From the NCBI GenBank assembly GCA_905214245.1, contig CAJMLO010000044.1, forward strand, positions 1 through 9,895: 9,895 bases of DNA, read 5' to 3'. Numbering within the stretch: position 1 is the first letter of the stretch; every line of letters begins with the position of its first letter. The notes beneath the pieces are model-generated. The model did no database searches and had not been told where the DNA came from. It worked only from the letters and a program-made list of their open reading frames with translations. The DNA comes from an uncultured bacterium. GTDB taxonomy: Bacteria; Bacillota; Clostridia; TANB77; CAG-508. Position numbers and translations under genes: made by a program. Positions 1 to 7,108 of this stretch are shown here, one piece after another.

Positions 1-33
1 ATTTAATTTATTTATTATGTTTAATTCTTTCAT
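1..33 (-). CDS. 5' end of divergent gene, probably a TetR-type regulator (partial)
   Basis: Reading leftward, an ATG at 33-31 opens a frame that stays open to the window edge: 11 codons, MKELNIINKLN. A GGGAG Shine-Dalgarno (complement of 44-48) sits 10 bases upstream, and a good sigma-A promoter lies just before it. Another leftward ATG at 40-38 stops after ten codons, so 33 is the better start. The identity is inferred from context only: a short gene divergent from an exporter operon, with shared palindromic operators over both promoters, is the usual layout of a self-regulated TetR/AcrR repressor. Eleven residues are too few to show a helix-turn-helix, so MarR or another family is possible. 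Confidence 0.5.
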   Translation of the reverse strand, partial: MKELNIINKLN

Positions 34-55
34 AAATCATCAGCTCCCATATACT

Positions 56-84
56 ATTATGACATATTTATGACTAATGGTCAA
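56..84 (-). promoter_or_regulatory. Leftward sigma-A-like promoter
   Basis: On the minus strand, -35 TTGACC (84-79) and -10 CATAAT (61-56) are separated by exactly 17 bases. Transcription would start near 49, giving a leader of about 16 bases that contains the GGGAG site of the leftward gene. The -35 box overlaps the palindrome at 71-83, so a bound repressor would block it, as expected for autoregulation. Confidence 0.6.
71..83. promoter_or_regulatory. Operator copy 1 (imperfect palindrome)
   Basis: TGACTAATGGTCA differs at one base from the two perfect copies downstream. It covers the -35 region of the leftward promoter. Its centre is 43 bp from copy 2, about four helical turns. It is likely the autoregulatory site of the divergent regulator. 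Confidence 0.65.
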
Positions 85-112
85 TAAAATGTAATAAATT
101 TGTAAAAAGATA

Positions 113-141
113 TTGACCAATGGTCATTTTTGCAGTATAAT
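113..141 (+). promoter_or_regulatory. Rightward sigma-A promoter of the exporter operon
   Basis: TTGACC (-35, 113-118), a 17-base spacer and a perfect TATAAT (-10, 136-141). The transcript should begin near 147-149. Operator copy 2 overlaps the -35 box and copy 3 begins right after the predicted start, so repression could act both on polymerase binding and on promoter escape. Confidence 0.75.
114..126. promoter_or_regulatory. Operator copy 2 (perfect palindrome)
   Basis: TGACCAATGGTCA consists of 6-bp arms (TGACCA/TGGTCA) around a single central base. It is identical to the copy at 150-162. Its left arm forms most of the -35 box (TTGACC, 113-118) of the rightward promoter. Size and symmetry fit a TetR-family dimer site; the protein itself is outside the window. 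Confidence 0.7.
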
Positions 142-149
142 AATTAAAG

Positions 150-162
150 TGACCAATGGTCA
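150..162. promoter_or_regulatory. Operator copy 3 (perfect palindrome)
   Basis: A second perfect TGACCAATGGTCA, centred 36 bp after copy 2 and starting one to three bases after the predicted transcription start. The first ATG of the exporter's open frame (156-158) is the centre of this palindrome, which argues that this ATG is part of an operator and not a true initiation codon. Confidence 0.7.
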
Positions 163-2270
163 GAAAGAGAAAGGAGAAAATATTATGCAAAAGTTTCGGA
201 AAATTTATTTGCAAACATAGAAAATTAATTTTAATTATAGCATTACTTCTTATTATTCCATCAATAATAGGAATAAAGGCAACCAGAATTAATTATGACA
301 TATTAGTATATCTTCCAGATGATGTTGAGACAATTAAAGGTGAAAACATATTATCAGAAGATTTTAATATGGGTGGCTTTTCTATGGTTCTCGTAGAAAA
401 CATGGATAACAAGGATATTTTAAAATTAGAGGAAAAAATAAAAGAGATTGACAATGTAGAAAAGGTTGCAAGTGTTGCAGATGTTGTGGGTGCTGGAATT
501 CCGACAAGTATGATTCCAGACGAAATAAAAGATAAATTATATAATGACAATACAACATTAATGCTTGTTACATTTAAAGATCAAATTTCTTCAGATAGTA
601 CAATGGAAGCTGTAGAGCAATTAAGAAATGTTACTGCAGAGCATTGCAAAGTAAGTGGTATGACGGCAACTGTACTTGATACAAGAGATTTATCTGAATC
701 AGAAATTGCAATTTATGTAATAATTGCAGTTGCACTATGTTTAATAGTACTAGAGGTGGCACTTGATTCGTATTTGGTACCGGTTTTATTACTTGCAAAC
801 ATTGGTATTGCAATACTTTATAATATGGGAACAAACGTATTTTTAGGTCAAACATCATATATTACAAAAGCAATAAGCAGTGTATTACAACTTGGTGTTA
901 CAATGGATTTTGCAATATTCCTATATCACAGTTATATGCAACAAAAAGAAACAATTAGTGATAATGTAGAGGCAATGGCAAATGCAATTGCTAAAACTCT
1001 TACATCAGTGCTTGGAAGTTCACTTACAACAATTGCTGGATTTTTAGCACTATGTAGTATGAATTTAACACTTGGAAAAGATATTGGTCTTGTAATGGCA
1101 AAAGGTGTATTATTTGGAGTTATATGTGTCGTAACAGTACTTCCTGCAATGATACTTGAGTTAAATTCATTAATAGAGAAAACAAAACACAAAGTAATAC
1201 TTCCTAAATTTACAGGGGTAAAGAACTTTGTAATGAAACATCATATTGCAATACTTGTAGTATTTGTTTTAGTTCTACCTGTAGCATTTTATGGATATCA
1301 ACACACAGGTATATACTATAACCTAGACAAATCATTACCATCAACACTTGATAGTGTTATTGCAAATACAAATTTAAAAGAAAAATTCAATATGGTATCA
1401 ACAGAATTATTACTTGTTGATAAAGATATGCCAGATTACAAAGTTAATCAAATGCTTGATGAAATAGAAAATCTTGATGGAATTGAGTGGACGCTTTCTT
1501 ATTCAAAAATAGGAGAGGCTGGAATTCCAAAGGAAATGCTTCCAGATGATTTAGTAAGCATTTTCCAAAGTGATAAATATCAGATGATAATTGTAAGTTC
1601 AAAATATGAAATGGCAACAAATGAGCTTAATAAGCAAGTTACTAAAGTAAACGATATTATCAAAAAATATGATCAAGATGCTATTTTAGCAGGTGAGGGG
1701 CCACTTATGAAAGATCTTGTTGAAATAAGTGATCATGACTTTAATAGTGTTAATACAGTATCAATTGGAATAATTTTTGTAATTATGCTATTTGTGCTTA
1801 AATCAATTTCATTACCTGTTATATTGATGGCAGTAATTGAATTTGCAATATTTATAAATATGGGAATTCCATATTATACAGGAACAATACTTCCATTTAT
1901 TGCATCAATTGTAATTGGTACAATTCAACTTGGTGCAACAATAGATTATGCAATTTTAATTACAACAAAATATATTACAAATAGAAAAAACGGACAAAAC
2001 AAAAATGAAGCAGTTTCAAATGCACTGGAAAGTTCAATTGGCTCAATAGTAGTTAGTGGATTATGCTTCTTTGGAGCAACATTTGGAGTAGGTGTATACT
2101 CTAAAATAGAAATGATTGGTTCTCTATGTACATTAATGTCAAGAGGAGCAATAATTAGTATGGTTTGTGTTATCTGCATTTTACCTGCATTCCTACTTTT
2201 GTGTGATAAATTAATTTGCAAAACAACAATAGGAATGAGAAAAATTACAGATAGCAAAGCAGAAAAATAA
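156..2270 (+). CDS. MMPL/RND-family exporter, 12 membrane helices
   Basis: A proton-driven membrane exporter of the MMPL branch of the RND superfamily; the substrate is unknown. The 704 residues form two similar halves: a first helix (about 24-40), an outer loop (45-185), five helices (185-345), then a second first helix (about 362-382), loop (383-540) and five helices (540-690). The two loops share a GIPxxMxPD motif (G114 and G456), which shows the internal duplication. The fourth helix of each half carries the family's acidic proton-relay position: D251-F252 in GVTMDFAIF and D597-Y598 in GATIDYAIL. It is followed after 20 bp by the heptad-repeat gene and is probably controlled by the palindromes upstream. 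The start is doubtful: ATG 156 lies inside an operator, only about 8 bases from the predicted transcript start and without a Shine-Dalgarno, and the first 12 residues (MVRKRKEKILCK) look like translated leader. The true start is probably near 185, with a one-base frame disruption (sequence error or mutation). Confidence 0.9.
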   Translation: MVRKRKEKILCKSFGKFICKHRKLILIIALLLIIPSIIGIKATRINYDILVYLPDDVETIKGENILSEDFNMGGFSMVLVENMDNKDILKLEEKIKEIDNVEKVASVADVVGAGIPTSMIPDEIKDKLYNDNTTLMLVTFKDQISSDSTMEAVEQLRNVTAEHCKVSGMTATVLDTRDLSESEIAIYVIIAVALCLIVLEVALDSYLVPVLLLANIGIAILYNMGTNVFLGQTSYITKAISSVLQLGVTMDFAIFLYHSYMQQKETISDNVEAMANAIAKTLTSVLGSSLTTIAGFLALCSMNLTLGKDIGLVMAKGVLFGVICVVTVLPAMILELNSLIEKTKHKVILPKFTGVKNFVMKHHIAILVVFVLVLPVAFYGYQHTGIYYNLDKSLPSTLDSVIANTNLKEKFNMVSTELLLVDKDMPDYKVNQMLDEIENLDGIEWTLSYSKIGEAGIPKEMLPDDLVSIFQSDKYQMIIVSSKYEMATNELNKQVTKVNDIIKKYDQDAILAGEGPLMKDLVEISDHDFNSVNTVSIGIIFVIMLFVLKSISLPVILMAVIEFAIFINMGIPYYTGTILPFIASIVIGTIQLGATIDYAILITTKYITNRKNGQNKNEAVSNALESSIGSIVVSGLCFFGATFGVGVYSKIEMIGSLCTLMSRGAIISMVCVICILPAFLLLCDKLICKTTIGMRKITDSKAEK
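171..187 (+). promoter_or_regulatory. Ribosome binding site paired with an out-of-frame ATG
   Basis: AAGGAG (171-176) is followed after 8 bases by ATG at 185-187, an ideal arrangement. That ATG is in another frame from the exporter: it reads 11 codons and stops at TAG 218-220. The exporter frame has no ATG, GTG or TTG near this site. Removing one A from the A4 run at 189-192 would join this ATG to the exporter frame and give MQSFGKF..., a natural MMPL N-terminus. The site therefore probably marks the real start, with a one-base indel in between. Confidence 0.6.
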
Positions 2271-2275
2271 TTTGA

Positions 2276-2290
2276 GAGGAAGGATATAAA
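2276..2290 (+). promoter_or_regulatory. Ribosome binding site of the heptad-repeat gene
   Basis: GAGGAAGGA lies 6 bases before ATG 2291, within the 20-bp gap after the exporter stop codon. No promoter or terminator fits between the two genes, which supports one transcript. Confidence 0.7.
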
Positions 2291-4096
2291 ATGAATAATA
2301 AAATATTTTCAAAAATAACTTCAGGTGTTCTATTATGCACAATGCTTACATATACAGCTCCAGTAATGGCATATACAAAGCAAGAAACTGTATATAGTAA
2401 GGTAGATAGTACAGGAAAAGGTTATGAAACAATAGTTACATCTCATCTTCAAAATGATAAAAAGGAAGATGTATTAAAAGATATTACAGATTTATTAAAT
2501 GTAAAAAATATAAGTGGTGATGAAACATTTTCTCAAGATGGAAATACAGTAGTATGGAATGCAAATGGAAATGATATTTATTACCAAGGCGAAAGTAAAA
2601 AAGAATTACCTGTTACATTTGAAGTAAAATATACTTTAGATGGAAAAGAAATTGAAGCAAAAGATTTAGCTGGTAAGAGCGGAAAATTAAGTATAAAAAT
2701 TGAATATACAAACCATGAAGCTCACAAAGTTACTGTAAATGGTAAGAAAGATACACTTTATACACCATTTGTAGTTGGATTTGGAACAATTATAAATAAT
2801 GACAAAGCAAGAAATATAAAAATTAATAGTGGTAAAATTATAGAAGATGGCAGCAAGAACATAATTATTGGAATTAGTATGCCAGGTATGCAAGAAAGTC
2901 TTGGAATTTCAAAGGATAAATTAGAAATACCAAGTACAGTAGAAATCACAATGGATGTAAAAGATTTTGAAATGGGAAATATAGTAACATATATTACTCC
3001 AAAATTAATTGAAGAAAGTGATTTAAGCATATTTGATGATTTAGATGATGTATATGCACAAGTAAATGAATTAAAAAGTGCAAGTACAAAGCTTGTATCT
3101 GGAAGCAAAGAGCTTAAAGAAGGAACAAATACATTAAATAGCGGTGCAACAGAGCTTCAAAAAGGTATTACATCTGCAAGAACAGGTGCAAGAACAATTG
3201 AAACAGAAGTAGCTAAAAGTATAAAAACATTAAAAAATGACAAAACAGAAGTAATTGATAGCAAAACAATGGCATACATTAAAAGTAGTGCAAAAGAGCA
3301 AGCTGATGTAGCATATAAAAAACAAGAATCTGCAATAAAATCTGAGGCACAAAGTTCAGCTGTTGCATCAGTTAAGAAAATGCTTGCATCTGGACAAGAA
3401 ACTGAAATATCAAAAGCTGTAACAAAAGAGGCAACAAGTGGAGCAACAGAACTTATAACAGAGCTTATGAAATCAGGAATAACATTAACTAAGGAGCAAC
3501 AAGCAATAATTGCAAAACAATTTGGAGAAACAGCTACATCAATTGCAGGAACAACAGCAACAACAACTGCAGGAATGGTAGCAGTTCAAGTTGCAGGCCA
3601 AGTTGCAAAAGAGACAGCAGAAACAACTGCAACAACAACTGCTGAAACAGTTGCAAAACAAGTTGGCAAAACAGCAAAAGAAACATTTACAAATCAAGTA
3701 GTTTCACAAATGGGAACATTAGATGCTGGATTAAAAGAGCTTGTTTCAGGACTTGAAAAACTTGAAACAGGAAGCAAAACTTTATCAAATGGAACAAGTA
3801 CACTAAACAAAGGTGCACAAACACTTTCAAGTGGAATGAGTGAGTTTGATAAAGACGGAATCAGTAAAATAAGTAATCTTGTAAATGGTGATGTAAAAGA
3901 TTTAACATCTCGTCTAGAAAAATTACAAGAATTATCAAATGAATATAATAACTTTACAATGGCAAATAAAGATACAGCAGACAGTGTTAAATTTATTGTA
4001 ATGATGGATAGTATAAAAAAATCTGATGATACAAAACAAGAAGCAATATTAAGTAATAATGAGATTTCTACTTCAAATAAAGAAGAGGAGAAATAG
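2291..4096 (+). CDS. Secreted protein with xxxLxxG heptad repeats, exporter partner
   Basis: A 601-residue exported protein with no later membrane helix. A signal peptide (residues 1-27) has a basic start, a hydrophobic core and a V-M-A cleavage site. Residues 28-250 look beta-rich (YYQGE..., YTLDGKEI, LAGKSGKLSIKIEYTN, VDVKDFEM-like segments), a pattern I associate with uncharacterised clostridial proteins encoded beside MMPL exporters. Then come four xxxLxxG heptads (265-292), an Ala/Thr/Lys-rich stretch (293-476) and six more heptads (about 474-515), e.g. SKELKEG and TSTLNKG. Such heptads occur in the YhgE/Pip/EsaA group and probably form long coiled helices. The C-terminus (VKFIVMMDSI, then a polar tail) lacks the membrane helices of YhgE. 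The gene follows the exporter by 20 bp and is followed by a terminator, so the two likely act together at the cell surface, perhaps as an extracytoplasmic accessory; that role is inferred. Confidence 0.8.
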   Translation: MNNKIFSKITSGVLLCTMLTYTAPVMAYTKQETVYSKVDSTGKGYETIVTSHLQNDKKEDVLKDITDLLNVKNISGDETFSQDGNTVVWNANGNDIYYQGESKKELPVTFEVKYTLDGKEIEAKDLAGKSGKLSIKIEYTNHEAHKVTVNGKKDTLYTPFVVGFGTIINNDKARNIKINSGKIIEDGSKNIIIGISMPGMQESLGISKDKLEIPSTVEITMDVKDFEMGNIVTYITPKLIEESDLSIFDDLDDVYAQVNELKSASTKLVSGSKELKEGTNTLNSGATELQKGITSARTGARTIETEVAKSIKTLKNDKTEVIDSKTMAYIKSSAKEQADVAYKKQESAIKSEAQSSAVASVKKMLASGQETEISKAVTKEATSGATELITELMKSGITLTKEQQAIIAKQFGETATSIAGTTATTTAGMVAVQVAGQVAKETAETTATTTAETVAKQVGKTAKETFTNQVVSQMGTLDAGLKELVSGLEKLETGSKTLSNGTSTLNKGAQTLSSGMSEFDKDGISKISNLVNGDVKDLTSRLEKLQELSNEYNNFTMANKDTADSVKFIVMMDSIKKSDDTKQEAILSNNEISTSNKEEEK

Positions 4097-4163
4097 TATA
4101 TTTTCAATTATAATATCAAATTTTTATTGAAACCTTACGTTTTTATAAAAAAATATTAATGCA

Positions 4164-4200
4164 ATATTGCAATAAGCTGTAAAAAAGTTGTATGCAATAT
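4164..4200. repeat. Inverted repeat just before the terminator
   Basis: ATATTGCA (4164-4171) and TGCAATAT (4193-4200) are perfect 8-bp arms around 21 bases, ending directly where the terminator stem begins. The left arm is also part of a 10-bp palindrome GCAATATTGC (4161-4170). In RNA it would be a weak hairpin stacked on the terminator. Its role is unknown and it may be chance in AT-rich DNA. Confidence 0.35.
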
Positions 4201-4232
4201 AAAAGACTAGGAAATTGCCTTCCTAGTCTTTT
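4201..4232 (+). terminator. Rho-independent terminator of the exporter operon
   Basis: A perfect 13-bp stem (AAAAGACTAGGAA with TTCCTAGTCTTTT) encloses a 6-base loop, ATTGCC. The right arm ends in TTTT followed by CTT, so the U-tract is partly inside the stem, and the A-run on the left side could let it work in both directions. It lies 105 bp after the stop codon of the heptad-repeat gene. Confidence 0.8.
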
Positions 4233-4252
4233 CTTGCGTTAAAGATTAAATA

Positions 4253-4281
4253 TTGAAATATAGCTTAAAATATGATATATT
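4253..4281 (+). promoter_or_regulatory. Possible weak sigma-A promoter
   Basis: TTGAAA (4253-4258), a 17-base spacer and TATATT (4276-4281). It would give a leader of about 230 bases before spoIIE or a short non-coding RNA. In DNA this AT-rich, such matches arise by chance, so this is only a candidate. Confidence 0.25.
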
Positions 4282-4445
4282 AACATAACAAGTGAGAATG
4301 TAAAAACAATATAGCAGAAAAAAATAAAATATTTATTTTTTCGCTATTTTGTTTTTGAGATGGATAAATAAAATGTTTTATTTAAAATAAAAATAAAATA
4401 ACATATCACAAAATGTAAAAAACTTTTTTTAAGTTGGACTTAAAT

Positions 4446-4478
4446 ATGACAAAAAAATATGACTTTGTAAGTTATAAT
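4446..4478 (+). promoter_or_regulatory. spoIIE promoter with 21-bp spacer, possibly Spo0A-activated
   Basis: ATGACA (-35-like, 4446-4451) and a perfect TATAAT (4473-4478) are 21 bases apart; the 17-base position holds CAAAAA and cannot serve as a -35. The Bacillus subtilis spoIIE promoter is known for such an over-long spacer, overcome by Spo0A-phosphate bound near -35. The complement of 4445-4454 reads TTTTGTCATA, a partial match to a 0A box (5 of 7 at the TGTCGAA core). The transcript would start near 4485 with a leader of about 33 bases. Confidence 0.5.
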
Positions 4479-4517
4479 ATGTGTACAAACTTAAGAAAAG
4501 GGTAGAGGTGGTAAAAA

Positions 4518-7001
4518 ATGTTTCAAAATATATCAAGCAAAGATATGGAAGGTCAAGAGGTTAAACAAGAGCAAAAAGATAGTATAAAAGAAATTTTACA
4601 TAGACTATTTGCAAAACAAAATATAATTTTATATACTATAAGTTTTTTAATTTCAATGGTTGGATTAAGTTCAGAGAATGTTATTTTTTCAATAGTTCCG
4701 TTTGGACTTAGCTTTATAGCAGCAGCACTTAGCAATGGACAAGCGGTTGGGATTATGTACGTTCTTTCTTTGATAGGAACTTTTATAAAATTTGGAACAA
4801 ATAGTTTTTTAACATATTTTATTACATCACTTATATTTTTTGTTTTAGTTTTGTTAATAAGACCTAAATTACAAGATAATGTAAATGAAAAAAAGAAAAT
4901 AGGTATGCATTTATTTTTTGCAGTTCTTTTAGTACAAATTGTGCCAGTATTTTTTAGAACTTTTATTGTATATGATGCACTAATTAGCATTATGCTTGCA
5001 ATAACAACATATATATTTTATAAGATATTTGTAAGTTCAATTTTGATGATAAAAGAATTTGATTCCAAAAGAGCTTTTACAATAGAAGAAGTAATGGGTA
5101 CAAGCCTTCTTCTTGCAATTACTATATCTTCGTTTGGAAAGCTTTCAATATTTGGATTTTCTGTTAAAAATGTGCTAAGCATATTGATTGTTCTTATACT
5201 TGGATGGAAAAATGGTGTTTTAGTTGGTGCAACAGGTGGTATTACAATAGGTGTTGTTTTAGGAATAATTGGTGGTTCAGAGCCACTTATGATAGCAGTT
5301 TATGCAGTTTCTGGAATGGTGGCAGGGCTTTTGAATAAATTTGGCAGAATTGGTGTTGTTGTTGGATTTATTATAGGTAATGTGATAATTGCATATGCTG
5401 CAAATGGAAATAGCATACCACTTATAATGTTCCAAGAAGTACTAATTGCATCTATTGGACTTTTAGCGGTTCCAAAAAATATAGAGATTAATATAGAGGA
5501 TTTGTATGGAAAAACAAAATTGCTTCCAGAAACAACAGGAAGAAATTTAGAAGAAAATCAAGATACAATATATAAATTAAACAGTATTTCTGATGCTATT
5601 TTTGATATGGCAGAAAGTTATCAAGAGGCTGCTGCAACAATTCTTACAGATGAAGAATTGAAAATGCAGGAAAAATCAAATATAGAGATATTTTTAGATG
5701 AGTTTAGACAAAATTTAGATGGACTTGAGGACAATATGTTATATGAAGATATGTGCAATCCATCAGATGAACTTATGGAAGATATCTTTAATGTACTACT
5801 TGAAAAAGATGTTATATCTGAAAAAGATTTTATAAATATCCTGGCTAAGCATAATAACTATATTGTAGGGTTTGAAAATACAAATAATCAAGCGAAAGAG
5901 GATGTTTATAGAATTGTTAAGGCTATAAATTATTCTTATCGTACTTGCAGAATTAATTTTATCTGGAAAAAGAAAATGGATGAGAGCAAAAAGAATGTAT
6001 CAAGTCAGCTAAAAGGCGTATCTGAAGCTATTTCTAAAATGGCAGGAGAGATTGAGCAAAAAGAGGAAGATATTTTTGCAGATAAAAAAGAAGAAATAAA
6101 AAAGATACTAGAACAAAAAGATATTACAATTACAGATATTAATATAAAACAAGAAAAATCAGGCAGATATATTGTAGATGTATATACAAATATTTGTGAT
6201 GAGATTGAAGGCACAAAGTGCAATATAAAGAAAATTAGCAAGATTCTTACAAAGGTATTTAATGAGCCAATGGTTATGCAAAATCAGGAATGTGGTTTGA
6301 GAATGCAAAAAGATATGTGTAAATTTACATATATTTCTGATGACAAATTTACAGCTCAGATAGGAATTGCAAAATCAACAAAAGCGGGTTCACCAGTTTC
6401 TGGAGATAGTAATTTACACATAAAATTAAATGACGGAAAATATCTTCTTGCAATTAGTGATGGAATGGGTTCGGGTCCTGAAGCTATGAAGAGTAGTAAA
6501 ATTGCAATTAAAATGCTTGAAAGACTTTTAACAGCAGGATTTGACAAAGATGTGTCTTTAAAACTTATAAATTCTACATTAGTTGCAAATACAAAGGAGG
6601 ATATGTATGCAACACTCGACATTGAGATACTTGATTTATTTAATGGTAATATGGAATTTATAAAAAATAGTGCATGTCCAACATATGTTAAAAGAAATGG
6701 CGAGGTTCAGCTTTTAAAATCTATTGCGCTTCCTACAGGAATACTAAATAATGTAGATTTGGTTGTGTATGATTATGATTTGCAGGATGGAGATATACTT
6801 GTAATGTGCAGTGATGGAATAATTGATTCAAATAAGGAGTATTTGAATAAGCAAGTATGGCTTAAATACTTACTAGAAGATATTGAATCTACAGATGCAC
6901 AAAAGATTGCAGATATTATTATAGGAGAAGCAATAGATAATGATTTTGGAGTGCAAAAGGATGATATGACTGTAATGGTCGCAAAAATAAAAAAGAAATA
7001 G
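4518..7001 (+). CDS. spoIIE: Stage II sporulation protein E, SpoIIE phosphatase
   Basis: A membrane-bound PP2C-type serine phosphatase that dephosphorylates SpoIIAA and so releases sigma-F in the forespore; in Bacillus it also joins the polar division septum through FtsZ. The 827 residues match the Bacillus length. Residues 35-320 form about ten membrane helices, 321-590 a mostly helical central region rich in acidic and basic residues, and about 600-827 the phosphatase domain. The metal-binding aspartates are all visible: D630 in SGDS, D648 in ISDGMGSG, D766 in CSDGI and D815 in DDMTV; as I recall the Bacillus residues (D610, D628, D746, D795), the spacing is the same. AGGTGG ends 6 bases before ATG 4518, and another start is not needed. 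The gene stands alone between two terminators, with a promoter of likely Spo0A-dependent type. It marks the organism as a spore former or a recent descendant of one. Confidence 0.97.
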   Translation: MFQNISSKDMEGQEVKQEQKDSIKEILHRLFAKQNIILYTISFLISMVGLSSENVIFSIVPFGLSFIAAALSNGQAVGIMYVLSLIGTFIKFGTNSFLTYFITSLIFFVLVLLIRPKLQDNVNEKKKIGMHLFFAVLLVQIVPVFFRTFIVYDALISIMLAITTYIFYKIFVSSILMIKEFDSKRAFTIEEVMGTSLLLAITISSFGKLSIFGFSVKNVLSILIVLILGWKNGVLVGATGGITIGVVLGIIGGSEPLMIAVYAVSGMVAGLLNKFGRIGVVVGFIIGNVIIAYAANGNSIPLIMFQEVLIASIGLLAVPKNIEINIEDLYGKTKLLPETTGRNLEENQDTIYKLNSISDAIFDMAESYQEAAATILTDEELKMQEKSNIEIFLDEFRQNLDGLEDNMLYEDMCNPSDELMEDIFNVLLEKDVISEKDFINILAKHNNYIVGFENTNNQAKEDVYRIVKAINYSYRTCRINFIWKKKMDESKKNVSSQLKGVSEAISKMAGEIEQKEEDIFADKKEEIKKILEQKDITITDINIKQEKSGRYIVDVYTNICDEIEGTKCNIKKISKILTKVFNEPMVMQNQECGLRMQKDMCKFTYISDDKFTAQIGIAKSTKAGSPVSGDSNLHIKLNDGKYLLAISDGMGSGPEAMKSSKIAIKMLERLLTAGFDKDVSLKLINSTLVANTKEDMYATLDIEILDLFNGNMEFIKNSACPTYVKRNGEVQLLKSIALPTGILNNVDLVVYDYDLQDGDILVMCSDGIIDSNKEYLNKQVWLKYLLEDIESTDAQKIADIIIGEAIDNDFGVQKDDMTVMVAKIKKK

Positions 7002-7014
7002 AGTGATTTTATAT

Positions 7015-7064
7015 AAGCATAACGATTTATTATAAAAATTATATATCGTTATGCTTTATTTTTT
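7015..7064 (+). terminator. Rho-independent terminator after spoIIE
   Basis: A 12-bp perfect stem, AAGCATAACGAT (7015-7026) with ATCGTTATGCTT (7045-7056), an 18-base AT-rich loop and a T-rich tail (7055-7063). It starts 14 bases after the spoIIE stop codon and separates spoIIE from the next unit. Confidence 0.8.
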
Positions 7065-7108
7065 AGAAATTTTTGATTATGACTAATTAAAAGAATTTAT
7101 GTATTTTA

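Larger units (their letters stand above)
4097..4517. other. 421-bp intergenic region between the exporter operon and spoIIE
   Basis: It holds the inverted repeat and terminator (4164-4232), possible promoters at 4253-4281 and 4446-4478, and otherwise very AT-rich sequence with short A/T-only palindromes such as AAATAAAA-TG-TTTTATTT (4366-4383). I see no open frame with a ribosome binding site, no tRNA and no recognisable riboswitch. Confidence 0.7.

Noticed and set aside
30..40. Alternative leftward start at 40-38
   Set aside because: This frame stops after ten codons; the frame from 33 stays open to the edge.
185..220. An 11-codon frame with an ideal ribosome binding site, as a leader peptide gene
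   Set aside because: It overlaps the exporter's coding start, has no run of regulatory codons and no attenuator hairpin after it. A one-base indel in the exporter start explains it more simply.
2271..2290. Promoter between the exporter and heptad-repeat genes
   Set aside because: The gap is only 20 bp and is filled by the ribosome binding site; no -10/-35 pair was seen close upstream.
3100..3860. Repeated DNA within the heptad gene as a CRISPR or other repeat array
   Set aside because: The repeats are short, imperfect and in frame, with a 21-base period explained by the protein heptads; there are no spacers.
4318..4400. A/T-only palindromes, including 4366-4383, as a hairpin or origin
   Set aside because: Such stems have no G or C and are expected by chance in this composition; no DnaA boxes or iterons accompany them.
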